In this document: in pieces, positions 38,036 to 46,722 of the stretch
Layout: every line of letters begins with the position of its first letter
How positions within the stretch are numbered: position 1 is the first letter of the stretch
Source: Aurantiochytrium sp. KH105
Taxonomy: Eukaryota; Sar; Bigyra; Thraustochytrida; Thraustochytriidae
NCBI GenBank assembly: GCA_003116975.1
Contig: BGKB01000102.1
Span: 62,001 to 126,000, forward strand
Direction of reading: 5' to 3'
DNA length: 64,000 nucleotides
Program-made: the position numbers and the translations under genes
Notes under the pieces: model-generated
What the model was told of the DNA's origin: nothing
Database searches by the model: none
What the model saw: only the letters and a program-made list of their open reading frames with translations

Positions 38036-40078
38036 ATGATTGAGACAGACCAAGTTATGACGCTCGTCCTGTTCGATGAACTGAGCACCCTCGGAGCCCT
38101 GGTCCGCGGCGTTACCTCGGCAACATCGGTAATGCTTGTCATCTTCTACCTGTATCAGTGGCACTACGGCCGCAGTACGCTTTACTCCATTTACGTGCAG
38201 GTCGTGACCGCCCTTGTGTACGGTCTGGCGGCCGTTGGCAAGGGCGACTGGATGTTTGCGCGCGTTGCCTTTGGCGATGAGATTCGCCAGGTGGCCCTCG
38301 GTCGCTACATTATTTGGATGGTCACCTGCCCCGTGATGCTTTTTGGCTTCTTTGGTCTCATCAGCATGCTCGGTCCCAATGTGGAACCTGTCAAGGTGAA
38401 CTTCATGGTGATGAAGGATCTCTTAGTCATGGCCTTTGGTGTGACGGCAACCTTTCAGGAGAACCAGACTGTGCAGTACATCTTCCTCGCCTGCGCCATC
38501 ACCACCGTACTCGTTTTCATGACGGACGTCTACTACCTGGAGCGCGTCCGCCAGGAATACTTTGCGCAGGGCGATCTCCTGGTCTGGCTGCATGGCATCA
38601 CCGCGCTGCTCTTCATCTCGTGGGGCATCTTCCCTCTCATGTACTTTCTCGGCCCGCCCGTGCTTAACATCATGTCGCACGAGGGTGATGTGATTGGCCA
38701 TGCTATTGGCGATCTCATTGGCAAGAACCTTTTTGGCTTCGGTATGTGGTACATGCGTTACAACAAGCTTCTTCCGTACATTCAGAGCCAGGGTAACGCT
38801 GTCTGCGTGTACACTGGTTACGAGCTTGACCCGGAGAGCCACATGGTTCGCTACTCGACGCACATGGTCGTCCCGACTCCCGAGCACGACGAGGAGGAGG
38901 GCGACAGCGAGAAGGAGAAGAGCCGCGTGTGGAATGCCGAGCAGCGCGTCAAGATCCTCATCATTGAGCCGGCCGTAAGCTTCCAGCGTCTCTTCATGTA
39001 CATGCTCAAGGACGTGAACGTCGATGCGGAGATGGCCCTTGACCTCAACCATGCCAAGTCGATCCTGCGCCGTGGCCGTGTCGACGACTTTGAGACGATC
39101 CTCGTGAACCTGACGACCCACTTTGACCGCCCCAACGCACTCAAGGAGTTCAAGAAGATTGTCAGCGAGGAGCCCTTCCAGGTCCCGGTCCTCGGTTACA
39201 CCTTTGACGACAACTGCCTGGCCATGCTCGAGAAGGAGGACAAGCGCAACGAGCTCACCCATGGCATCGTGCACCACGTTCTCGATGAGGTCTTCCTCGG
39301 TGATCTTGTTCGCCACTGGGCCCAGACCTCGTACCTCTGGCGCGAGACGTCCCGTGCGCGTGAGGTCGAGTCCGAGATTCGTCGCTCTGCCAGCTCGCTC
39401 CACCTGATCCGCTCTTCGGCCGGCAAGACATTGCGTGACATGCCCGAGTTCCCGTCCAGCACCTCTGGCTCTGGCGCAGCAAGCTCGAGTGTCAAGCCCA
39501 TGGACGATGCCGAGTTCAACGCCGCCCTTGTCGCTCGGCAGCAGGCTCTCTTGATGCAGACACCTTCGTTCTACCAGCCGCCCCAGATGTACATGCAGCC
39601 GCCCCAGCCGCAGATGCAGCAGCAGATGCAGCCCCAGATGCAGCAGCAGCCCCAGCCACAGATGGTCGCCATGCCGGCATCGCCGCAGATGCAGCAGCCT
39701 CAGGGCGGCCTTCAGGTTCAGGTCCAGCAGCCAAGTCTTCCTCGCAAGAACAGCATTTCGGTGCCTAACTCGCCTGTGGGAAGCCTCTCGCGCCAGAACT
39801 CCTTCTCGCAGGGCTCCCCCGTGGCAAGTCTTTCGCGCCAGAACTCCTTCTCGCAGGGTTCCCCCAAGGCGGCCGGGCTTTCGCGCCAGAACTCCTTCGT
39901 GCAGGGCGCGCAGCCGATCACCTCGCTCGAGGGCGCAGGTGACTCAACGTGCTCCAATGACGGCTGCAGCAAACGGTCCGAGATGATTTGCGGTGGCTGC
40001 CATCAGGCCACCTACTGCAACCGGGACTGCCAGCTCGCGCACTGGCGTAATGGCCACAAGCAGGCCTGCAAGAAGTAA
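38036..40078 (+). CDS. Channelrhodopsin-family opsin with receiver-like domain and MYND zinc finger, 680 aa
   Basis: Residues about 15-250 form a seven-helix microbial opsin. TM3 has R90-Y-I-I-W94-M-V-T97-C98-P99-V, TM6 has F-I-S-W196-G-I-F-P200, and TM7 has D226-L-I-G-K230-N. K230 is the retinal Schiff-base lysine. These blocks match channelrhodopsins (TCPV, SWGxFP, DLxxKN) better than ion pumps. The position of the pump acceptor Asp (Asp85 of bacteriorhodopsin) is Ile93, and TM2 lacks the glutamates of chlorophyte cation channels. An anion-channel type related to labyrinthulean RubyACRs is therefore likely. Residues about 303-390 form a receiver-like fold (RVKILIIEP...ILVNLTT...VPVLGYTF) with Asn358 at the phospho-Asp position. 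Then come a Gln/Met-rich linker, RxNS repeats (about 570-625) and a MYND finger (C639-C678). Expected role: light sensing in the plasma membrane coupled to cytoplasmic signalling. Single exon. Confidence 0.88.
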   Translation: MIETDQVMTLVLFDELSTLGALVRGVTSATSVMLVIFYLYQWHYGRSTLYSIYVQVVTALVYGLAAVGKGDWMFARVAFGDEIRQVALGRYIIWMVTCPVMLFGFFGLISMLGPNVEPVKVNFMVMKDLLVMAFGVTATFQENQTVQYIFLACAITTVLVFMTDVYYLERVRQEYFAQGDLLVWLHGITALLFISWGIFPLMYFLGPPVLNIMSHEGDVIGHAIGDLIGKNLFGFGMWYMRYNKLLPYIQSQGNAVCVYTGYELDPESHMVRYSTHMVVPTPEHDEEEGDSEKEKSRVWNAEQRVKILIIEPAVSFQRLFMYMLKDVNVDAEMALDLNHAKSILRRGRVDDFETILVNLTTHFDRPNALKEFKKIVSEEPFQVPVLGYTFDDNCLAMLEKEDKRNELTHGIVHHVLDEVFLGDLVRHWAQTSYLWRETSRAREVESEIRRSASSLHLIRSSAGKTLRDMPEFPSSTSGSGAASSSVKPMDDAEFNAALVARQQALLMQTPSFYQPPQMYMQPPQPQMQQQMQPQMQQQPQPQMVAMPASPQMQQPQGGLQVQVQQPSLPRKNSISVPNSPVGSLSRQNSFSQGSPVASLSRQNSFSQGSPKAAGLSRQNSFVQGAQPITSLEGAGDSTCSNDGCSKRSEMICGGCHQATYCNRDCQLAHWRNGHKQACKK

Positions 40079-40090
40079 GAACTCTTTTTT

Positions 40091-40104
40091 GGGGGGGGGG
40101 GGGG
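40091..40104 (+). repeat. Poly-G tract (14 G)
   Basis: An uninterrupted run of 14 G, preceded by six T, starts 12 bases after the opsin stop codon and so lies in its 3' UTR. Length may be unstable or misassembled. Confidence 0.9.
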
Positions 40105-40198
40105 ATAGGAGAGACCCCGGTCGTCCCGAGGTCTTCATTTTGAAACTGAAACCTCCCTATCATATGTTGGCTCGTACCGAGTAAAAACAATCTATATC

Positions 40199-40223
40199 AA
40201 TGAATGAATGAATGAATGAATGA
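40199..40223. repeat. (GAAT)n microsatellite
   Basis: About six copies of AATG/GAAT in the 3' region of the opsin gene. Confidence 0.9.
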
Positions 40224-41920
40224 CTTGGAATGACTGATTAGCTAAATAAGCTACTACGACCATCCACTTGTCTCAAGTCAAGTTGGCGATGGACCAGCCT
40301 TTTAGTATACGTAGTATAGTAATTTTGCGATTCGAAGTTCTCAGCAAACCCAAAAAGTTGAGTAATTGGCAATGGCTTACTACGCGTTTAATCAATTGCC
40401 ACCTTTCAAGCCTAGGCCTGGTGGGATTCGGGAGGACAGGACACTGAGACGTGCTCCAAGCCAACTCTAATGAGAAACTTGTTCGGGAAGAAGCGCATGG
40501 GAGCTCCCTCGTCTCATCTTGGCCTAGATCCACGTCGTTTTTTCTGTCACTAGGGCCGTTTTCTAGCAAGTGCGAACCTAGGTGTGAAAAATGCTCACAC
40601 CCGTGCGACAGTGCGAAGAACAAGAGGAACATGAAGAACGTGGAGACGTTTCCTCCCCGGCACGTCCCTTGCACCGGCTGCGGCTGCTGCGACGCGAATG
40701 GCAGGGCCCAATCTGCACACTTATACTATACGTCCAAGCGGCCATTTCATCATCCGAAGCTGGCTGCCCTCGCCGGTCTTTGAGTTCGTGGCGACGACTC
40801 CCTTTCGATTGATGGCGTCCACAGCCACCCGTTCACTCTCACGACAATCTTTGCTTTCTTCACCCTGCGGACCACACTGACAAGCAAGCAAGCTTCAGCC
40901 CGCAAGCTTGCAGCTTTCCGTCATGGGAGCTTCGCACACCGATGGTCGCTTAGTAGCTTGGCTGTTCCACATCGCTTTTCTGCAGCTGCAGGTCGATTCG
41001 TGGCAGGCAGCCCGCTCCCCGCACAAGAGAGGCGCCTCCCCTCGAGCACAACGAAGAATGAATGAATGCATGCGCAGCGGACAGAGGTCCGCGCCGCTGC
41101 CGGCCGCGAAGCGCTCGATGATCCGCGAGCTCGGCTCCTCCCGTGCCATGTCGAGCCGCGTCGAGCCGCAGCCGCGTCGAGCTCGGTTCCTCTCGTGCCA
41201 TGCCGAGCCGCGTCGAGCCGCGTCGAGCGCGTCTGGGCGCAGATTCGATGTATGGAAAAAGATGCGCACACTAACACAAGTTGAACGTTCACGCGCGTGT
41301 CGAGGTGGGAAGGCGGGAACACATGCGCGGCGCTCGCGACGCGCCCGCCTGCTGCCGCGAGGGCCTCGGCTCGCGCGCGGCGAGGCGAGGCGAGGCGCGG
41401 CGCGGCGCGGCGAGGAAGGAGACGCCGCTGTCGCCGTCGCACTGTGCGCGAGCGCAGCGCGGAGGAGGAGCGGACCCGAGCGCGGAGGAGGGGACGATGG
41501 ACTGGGACGACACTGCCAGCGCGTGCACGACTGCAACAGCGCGTGCACAAGCGACCTCGGGCTGCTGCTGCTGCTGCGGCTGCGAGGCCGCGCCGACGCC
41601 GGAAGCTGAGCTGAGCTGAGCGGAGCTGAGCTGAGCGAGCGGCCGCGCGGCGTCGAGCCGAGCCGAGCTGTTTCGAGCCGTGCCTCGCCATGGCGCGGCT
41701 CATGCGCTGTCAGGCAACTCGTGCCCTGTCAACTCACGCACGCCCTGTCATGCCGTGCCGCGGCGAGGCTTGACGCCAAGCCAAGCCAAGCCGAGGCCCC
41801 GCGCCGAGGCCTCGCGCCGCAGAGCGCGGGTCGCCGCCGCAAAGTGCCCAGGCAGGCCCAGCGCGGCCAATGGCGGCCCCGGCGCGCGCCCGCAACGCAG
41901 CGGTGGGAGCGCGTGCAGGA

Positions 41921-41928
41921 AGAAAGAG

Positions 41929-42022
<94 letters not shown>
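41921..42022. repeat. (AAAG)n microsatellite
   Basis: About 24 copies of AAAG, the longest simple repeat in the window, 200-300 bases upstream of the antiporter ATG. It keeps an open frame on both strands (KERK-type on the +), but the unit of four bases and the lack of conserved sequence argue against coding. Confidence 0.95.
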
Positions 42023-42225
42023 GCGGCAGAGGACGGGGCCGCACGTGCGTCATGGCGTACACAAACACCCTTGGCTTGGCCATAGCTAGCGCCGCCGCGC
42101 AGCAAAGCCGGAACGCGGGGCCTGGCCCGGCTGGTCTGCGAGCCGAGGCCCGCTGCGGACGCGACTGCGAGGCGCGCTCGCAGGCAAGCAGCAGGCAGGC
42201 GGGCAGGCGCGGTCGGGCGAGGAGG

Positions 42226-44385
42226 ATGGAGAGCATGGCGGGCGACATGCTGGCTGGCGGCTGGCGCATGCTGGAGGGGACGGGCGGCGCCGACAGCTAC
42301 ACGTTCCTGGAGCTCTACGAGGCCATGGTCTTCATGGTGGCGCTCTGGGTGGCAGGCAAGCTCGTCACGCTTGTGGGCGCGCCGCCGCTCGTGGGCCAAA
42401 TCCTCACGGGCGTCTTTCTTGGACCGCACCTGGGCCACTTCGTGCCCAAGGTCGGCGCGTGGAAGCTCATCGGCGAGATTGGACTCATGCTCCTGGTCGT
42501 GGAGGCAGGTATTGAAGTCGATCTCGAGATGATCCGCCTCATCGGTCTGCGCGGCGCAGTCGTCGCCGTCGCCGGAAGCATGGTTCCACTGGCGATCGGC
42601 TTCTTCATTGGCCAGCACTTTCTCGGCCTTGACATCAAGGGCAGCTTCGTGGTCGGCGCCTCCGTGTCGCCGACAAGTATGGGCATCGCGCTCTCGGTCT
42701 TGCGCTCTGGAAAACTCCTCAACTCGCCAACGGGACAGCTCATCATCGCAGCTGCCGTTCTCGACGACATTATTGCGCTCATCCTGCTTTCGGAGCTCTC
42801 TGCCCTCGAGGACCCCACGGCCTGGAATGTGTTCAAGCCGATCTTTTCCGCCATCATGCTTCTCTTTGGCTTCGGCTTTATTGCCATCTACATCATCCCT
42901 GTCATTCTCAATCGCTACGTGTACCCGCACGTCCCGGCACGACATGAGGATAACGTTGCTCTCGGCATGCTTTTCCTCCTCACCCTCGGGTTGGCCCCTG
43001 CGGCACGTGCGAGCGGCGGCAGCTACCTTTTGGGCTGCTTTATTGCCGGGCTTTCATTCTGTACATCTCACCAGGTTGAACGCGTCTGGGTGTCCCAGGT
43101 CAAGCGGATCCTTACATGGCTTCTCCGCATCTTCTTCGGCTGCACCATTGCCTTCGAAGTCCCTATTGAATCTTTCACCTCTCTGGAGGTCGTCAAGGAC
43201 GCTTTCATTATCCTCGTTGCGCTCGTGGGAAAATTAGCAACCTTTATTTGGGCTCGCCCCCTGAACAGATTCAATGCTCTGGTGGTGGCCTCGGCCATGA
43301 GCGCTCTCGGCGAGTTCGCCTTTATCGTCGTCGTATACGCCAAACAAGAGGACTACGTAACCGAGGATCTTGCGGCCTCCATCATTATGGCCATTCTCAT
43401 CACCATTATTGTAGCTCCCATTTGCCTGCGTCTGGTTATTCAGTACTTTGCTCGGAAATCGCATCGCGCTGTTGCAAAGGCGCGCGACGATACTGGCGAA
43501 GACGCCAAGGGCAACCCGCCCCTCTATTACTTTATGCAAACGCGGTGCTCCGGCAGCATCGGTTTGCAGGATCGTCTTCTTCGTACGCTCATCGACTCGG
43601 GACTAAAGATTGTCGATATCCGGTCCTTTCACCCCCGCGTCAACGATCTCGATGTCGACATCATTTTCGAAGCCTTTTTGTGCGACGATGGCTTCCGCCT
43701 TCCCGCATCGCGATACCGAGCGCCCCTGCCCGAAGAGGAGGAAAAAATCAAGCTTCGCCTCCGCGCCCTTTACGAGGATCTCAAGAAGGCGATTCGAGAC
43801 CCGCAGAACGGCGCCGTTCGCGTGGGACGCTGGTACGCAGGCATCCGCTCCGAGGAAGACGAACTCGACACCGAAGCAGCCTTTGGTCTCGCCGAGAAAC
43901 TCATGCAAGAGAGAAATCAAGAATTTGACGTAGATGTCAATCGAATGGAACACGATGACGACATGTACGGCCTGCACGGGTTCGTTCATAGATCAATGAG
44001 CGACATCGACTTCCTTCGCAATCCTCGCGGCTCGTCGGTGCGCACGGGAATGAGCGCTTCGCAGCGTCATCGTCATGATATGGTGTCTTCGCCAGGACGC
44101 GCAAGCTCTAAATTTAAGAGTGTTCGCCACAAGGGCCCCAACCGCTACAGCTCACAGTACGGTTCTTGGGCAGTCTCGGAAGGCATGGGCGACAGTCCTC
44201 GCGGATCAGCAACCAGTCGACGCTCTTCTGCTGCTGCAAGCATTGGTCTGCTTCAAGTTTACGAAGATGACAACGTTGACTCTGAAGCGGAGCCCATGGA
44301 AGATGACGATGAAGACACTTCTTCTGATGGTTCGGGATCGTCTGACATTCAGGTGGAGATCTTGGACAGTCGGCGCGATGACTAA
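42226..44385 (+). CDS. CPA2-family cation/proton antiporter, 719 aa
   Basis: A Na+/H+ exchanger-fold membrane protein (monovalent cation:proton antiporter, KefB/CHX-like). About 12 hydrophobic helices span residues 25-420. Marks of the family are PPLVGQILTGVFLGPHLG near the start, GEIGLMLLVVEAGIEVDL, the Asp pair D180-D181 in AAVLDDIIALIL (the ion-binding helix), and SALGEFAFIVVVYA late in the domain. A hydrophilic C-terminal tail of about 290 residues follows, ending in Asp/Glu/Ser-rich sequence; no RCK domain is evident. It would exchange K+ or Na+ for H+ at the plasma membrane or an endomembrane. I start at ATG 42226 (MESMAGDML). The frame is open for another 182 codons upstream, but through Arg-rich sequence and an AAAG microsatellite. 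Single exon. Confidence 0.9.
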   Translation: MESMAGDMLAGGWRMLEGTGGADSYTFLELYEAMVFMVALWVAGKLVTLVGAPPLVGQILTGVFLGPHLGHFVPKVGAWKLIGEIGLMLLVVEAGIEVDLEMIRLIGLRGAVVAVAGSMVPLAIGFFIGQHFLGLDIKGSFVVGASVSPTSMGIALSVLRSGKLLNSPTGQLIIAAAVLDDIIALILLSELSALEDPTAWNVFKPIFSAIMLLFGFGFIAIYIIPVILNRYVYPHVPARHEDNVALGMLFLLTLGLAPAARASGGSYLLGCFIAGLSFCTSHQVERVWVSQVKRILTWLLRIFFGCTIAFEVPIESFTSLEVVKDAFIILVALVGKLATFIWARPLNRFNALVVASAMSALGEFAFIVVVYAKQEDYVTEDLAASIIMAILITIIVAPICLRLVIQYFARKSHRAVAKARDDTGEDAKGNPPLYYFMQTRCSGSIGLQDRLLRTLIDSGLKIVDIRSFHPRVNDLDVDIIFEAFLCDDGFRLPASRYRAPLPEEEEKIKLRLRALYEDLKKAIRDPQNGAVRVGRWYAGIRSEEDELDTEAAFGLAEKLMQERNQEFDVDVNRMEHDDDMYGLHGFVHRSMSDIDFLRNPRGSSVRTGMSASQRHRHDMVSSPGRASSKFKSVRHKGPNRYSSQYGSWAVSEGMGDSPRGSATSRRSSAAASIGLLQVYEDDNVDSEAEPMEDDDEDTSSDGSGSSDIQVEILDSRRDD

Positions 44386-44801
44386 AAAAAACACTGAAAG
44401 ATTACTATTTGAACGTCTTTCTGGTTCGCCAACAAAACATGAGTGCACGTTGGCCCAAAGGTAGTTAGAATGATAAGCATGTGTCTGTGTCTCTGCGTGT
44501 TTGCGTTTGTGTTTGATGGTACGGAACAACATCGTTGCCAACATTTATTACAAGTTTGCGTTAGCTCTGAAAACGGAAGCTCTTTGCACTTGTGAAGACG
44601 AGTTCTACGACGGCTTTCAGAAAATGAAAGGAAAATCAGAAAAAAAGAAACTAGAAAAAGAAGAAGCAAGGAAAGTAGGCCGGGATCTTGTTGCCTTTGC
44701 ACTTTGCACTTTGTCTTGATCATCTTTGTCGCGTTGTTTATTACCAGAAAAATAAAAATAAAAATCTAACTCACATGAGCGACTGAATCAGACTGCGGTG
44801 T
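44386..44801. other. Convergent 3' spacer
   Basis: 416 bases of A/T-rich sequence between the antiporter and the NFACT-R gene, with A-rich stretches consistent with 3' UTRs. No gene is visible. Confidence 0.6.
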
Positions 44802-45896
44802 CTATGCTGGATCTTGATCCACCTCTTCGAGATCTTGCACACGACTAGGTTGGCCAATCATGGTCCCAAGCTCCCCCAAAAGCATTACGGTTCCCACAGG
44901 TGAACGAGGTGCCTTGCGAATCTGTCGAGGATCTGCAAGCGTAATGGGCACTTTGGCCTCTGCCTTGAGTTTGCTATAAAGTGCAGTGAGATCTGCGGCC
45001 CGCTGCAGCGTTTCTTCGCTTGGCTCGCGCAAAGAACCGAGCATGCGCACCAAAACGTGCGAGCCTGGACTTCCACGTGCGTGCATCCATATCTCACCTG
45101 GACGACCAACGCGAAGCGTCAATTCCTCATTTTCCTTGCGGTTTCTGCCAACCCAAATTTGCGCGCCTTCCTCCAAACCTGGATAACGACGAAAAGACTT
45201 GGCCTTTTTACGGCTCGACAAAGGCTGCTGACGCTCGCGAGGTGGCCAATCAAGCGCCTTGTGGTCTGTTGCGGCGCGATCGATGCGAGCAAACGCCGTT
45301 TCATCGCTTGGGTCGCATTGATCGAGATCCTCTGCGATCCGCTCCACAATTTCCTGTTTCTCCATTGACGCGAGCAGCTTTTCTTCGACGACAGCTACGC
45401 CACGCTCCATTCGACGGACCTTCTTGAAGATGCTTCCTACCTGGTCGTTCACGTTCGCAAATTTGGTTGTGTCGAGCTTAATCTCCACGTCTGTCATGCT
45501 CCCGTCGTCCATATATTTGGTGACGCTGACGCTGACGCTGCCGGCTCCTTGAGACCGTGCCCTTGCAAACGCCTCTTTTACGGCATGCATGTTGGCTGTG
45601 ATGAGGTCGCCACTCTCCCGAAGTGACTCGATCTTGCCCAGCTCGGTCGCGCTTCTTTCCAGGGCGGCCTGTTCTCGCCTCAATTTGTCCAGGCCTGCGC
45701 GAACAGCCTCATTCAGAGCCGTGTGGCGCTCGAGCATTTCGAGCTCTTGCGCGGACACCTCAAATTCTTGCGTCTCTCCCTCTCTCTCTCCCTCTCCCTC
45801 TGTTTTGACATTCTCTCCTCCTGTGGACAGCGCGCGCCGCCACACTGTGGTCACGGCAGCGGCAGGACCTGTTTCCAGCCTCATAATCCCCTGCAT
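44802..45896 (-). CDS. NFACT-R (DUF814) domain protein, probably mitochondrial, 364 aa
   Basis: The C-terminal half is an NFACT-R domain as found in NEMF/Rqc2 and bacterial RqcH, which act on peptidyl-tRNA in stalled large ribosomal subunits. The key block is GAQIWVGRNRKENEELTLRV, followed by WMHARGSPGSHVLVR (about residues 240-285). The N-terminal NFACT-N and HhH domains of full-length Rqc2/RqcH are absent. A charged coiled-coil segment (residues about 50-110) precedes the domain. With the ATG at 45896 the protein starts MQGIMRLETG and has an Arg-rich, acid-poor leader with WRRALSTGG near residues 19-27. This resembles a mitochondrial presequence and its cleavage site. The open frame continues upstream through Arg-rich sequence with other ATGs, so the start is uncertain. 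It is divergent from the giant gene at 46723. Confidence 0.75.
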   Translation of the reverse strand: MQGIMRLETGPAAAVTTVWRRALSTGGENVKTEGEGEREGETQEFEVSAQELEMLERHTALNEAVRAGLDKLRREQAALERSATELGKIESLRESGDLITANMHAVKEAFARARSQGAGSVSVSVTKYMDDGSMTDVEIKLDTTKFANVNDQVGSIFKKVRRMERGVAVVEEKLLASMEKQEIVERIAEDLDQCDPSDETAFARIDRAATDHKALDWPPRERQQPLSSRKKAKSFRRYPGLEEGAQIWVGRNRKENEELTLRVGRPGEIWMHARGSPGSHVLVRMLGSLREPSEETLQRAADLTALYSKLKAEAKVPITLADPRQIRKAPRSPVGTVMLLGELGTMIGQPSRVQDLEEVDQDPA

Positions 45897-46722
45897 CCCG
45901 AGCCTCTGAGGACGTGCATAAATCACCACCGTCGCCAGTTCCTTCTCCTCCGTCCTCGCCGTCGCCAGACTCGCCTGCGACCGCGCCCTCGTCCTCCTCC
46001 TTGTCCTCCTCCTCGTCGTCGCCGCGAGCCGCTCCGCCGGCGCCCACCCGTCCTCGCCACATCTCGACCTCGTCATCGCGGCCATCCGCGCCGCGAGGCC
46101 GCCCGCCCCGCGTCGCTGGGGCCCGAGCATCTTCCGCGTCTCCGCTGCCTCCCTCCCTCCCTCCCTCCCTCCGCGCGCCCGCGCTCGCGCGACGCTGCTC
46201 CGCGCCGCGCGATTCTGGTCTGCGCCGCGCGCTCTGCTCTGCCAGGCGCTGCCGCGGCGTGCACTCGCCGCAGAGGTACTATAAGGCAAGGGAGCGAGGG
46301 GAAATGGAAAATATCTGCGGAACCCCAACTCGCCTCGGCTCTTCTTCGCGCAGCCCGGGCAGCGCGACGTCGGCGGGCAGAAACCCAACCCGAGCGACAA
46401 ACAAACGGCGCCCGCGCGCGAGCGGCGGGAGGGGCTCGGGGCCGCGCGAGCGCGGAGAGCGGGAGCGGCGCGGCGGGGCCGCGCGGCGCCCCGCGCAGAG
46501 ACCTCGGCCGAAGGGACAGGCGAGGGCCAGCAGGGGCGGAGAGCGAGAGATCAACGTCAAGCAGGAGCACGACAGCTGACGAGCTGACGCTGACCTTCGG
46601 GGCCTCCAGGTCCTCGTCCTCCTCGCGGTCTCGCTCGGCAAAGCCGAAGACGACGGGGGAGAGGCAAGGCGAGACGGACCGCAGGAGTGGTGGAGGCAAG
46701 TGACAGACAGACAGCAAGCGAA
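45897..46722. promoter_or_regulatory. Divergent promoter region, NFACT-R / giant SH3 protein
   Basis: 826 bases of GC-rich DNA, with a CTCC microsatellite at 46147-46172 and a TATA-like ACTATAAGG near 46278. Either gene could be driven from it. If an upstream ATG of the NFACT-R gene were used, part of this region would code. Confidence 0.5.
46147..46172. repeat. (CTCC)n microsatellite
   Basis: About six copies of CTCC in the divergent promoter. Confidence 0.9.

Larger units (their letters stand above)
40079..42225. other. Spacer between opsin and antiporter genes
   Basis: 2.1 kb without a supported gene. It begins with the opsin 3' UTR (G14 tract at 40091-40104; GAAT repeat at 40199-40223). 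It then passes through A/T-richer DNA to about 40900 and ends in GC-rich promoter DNA with an AAAG microsatellite before the antiporter start. Open frames near 41000-41700 are Arg/Ala-rich on both strands and unlikely to be real. Confidence 0.55.
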
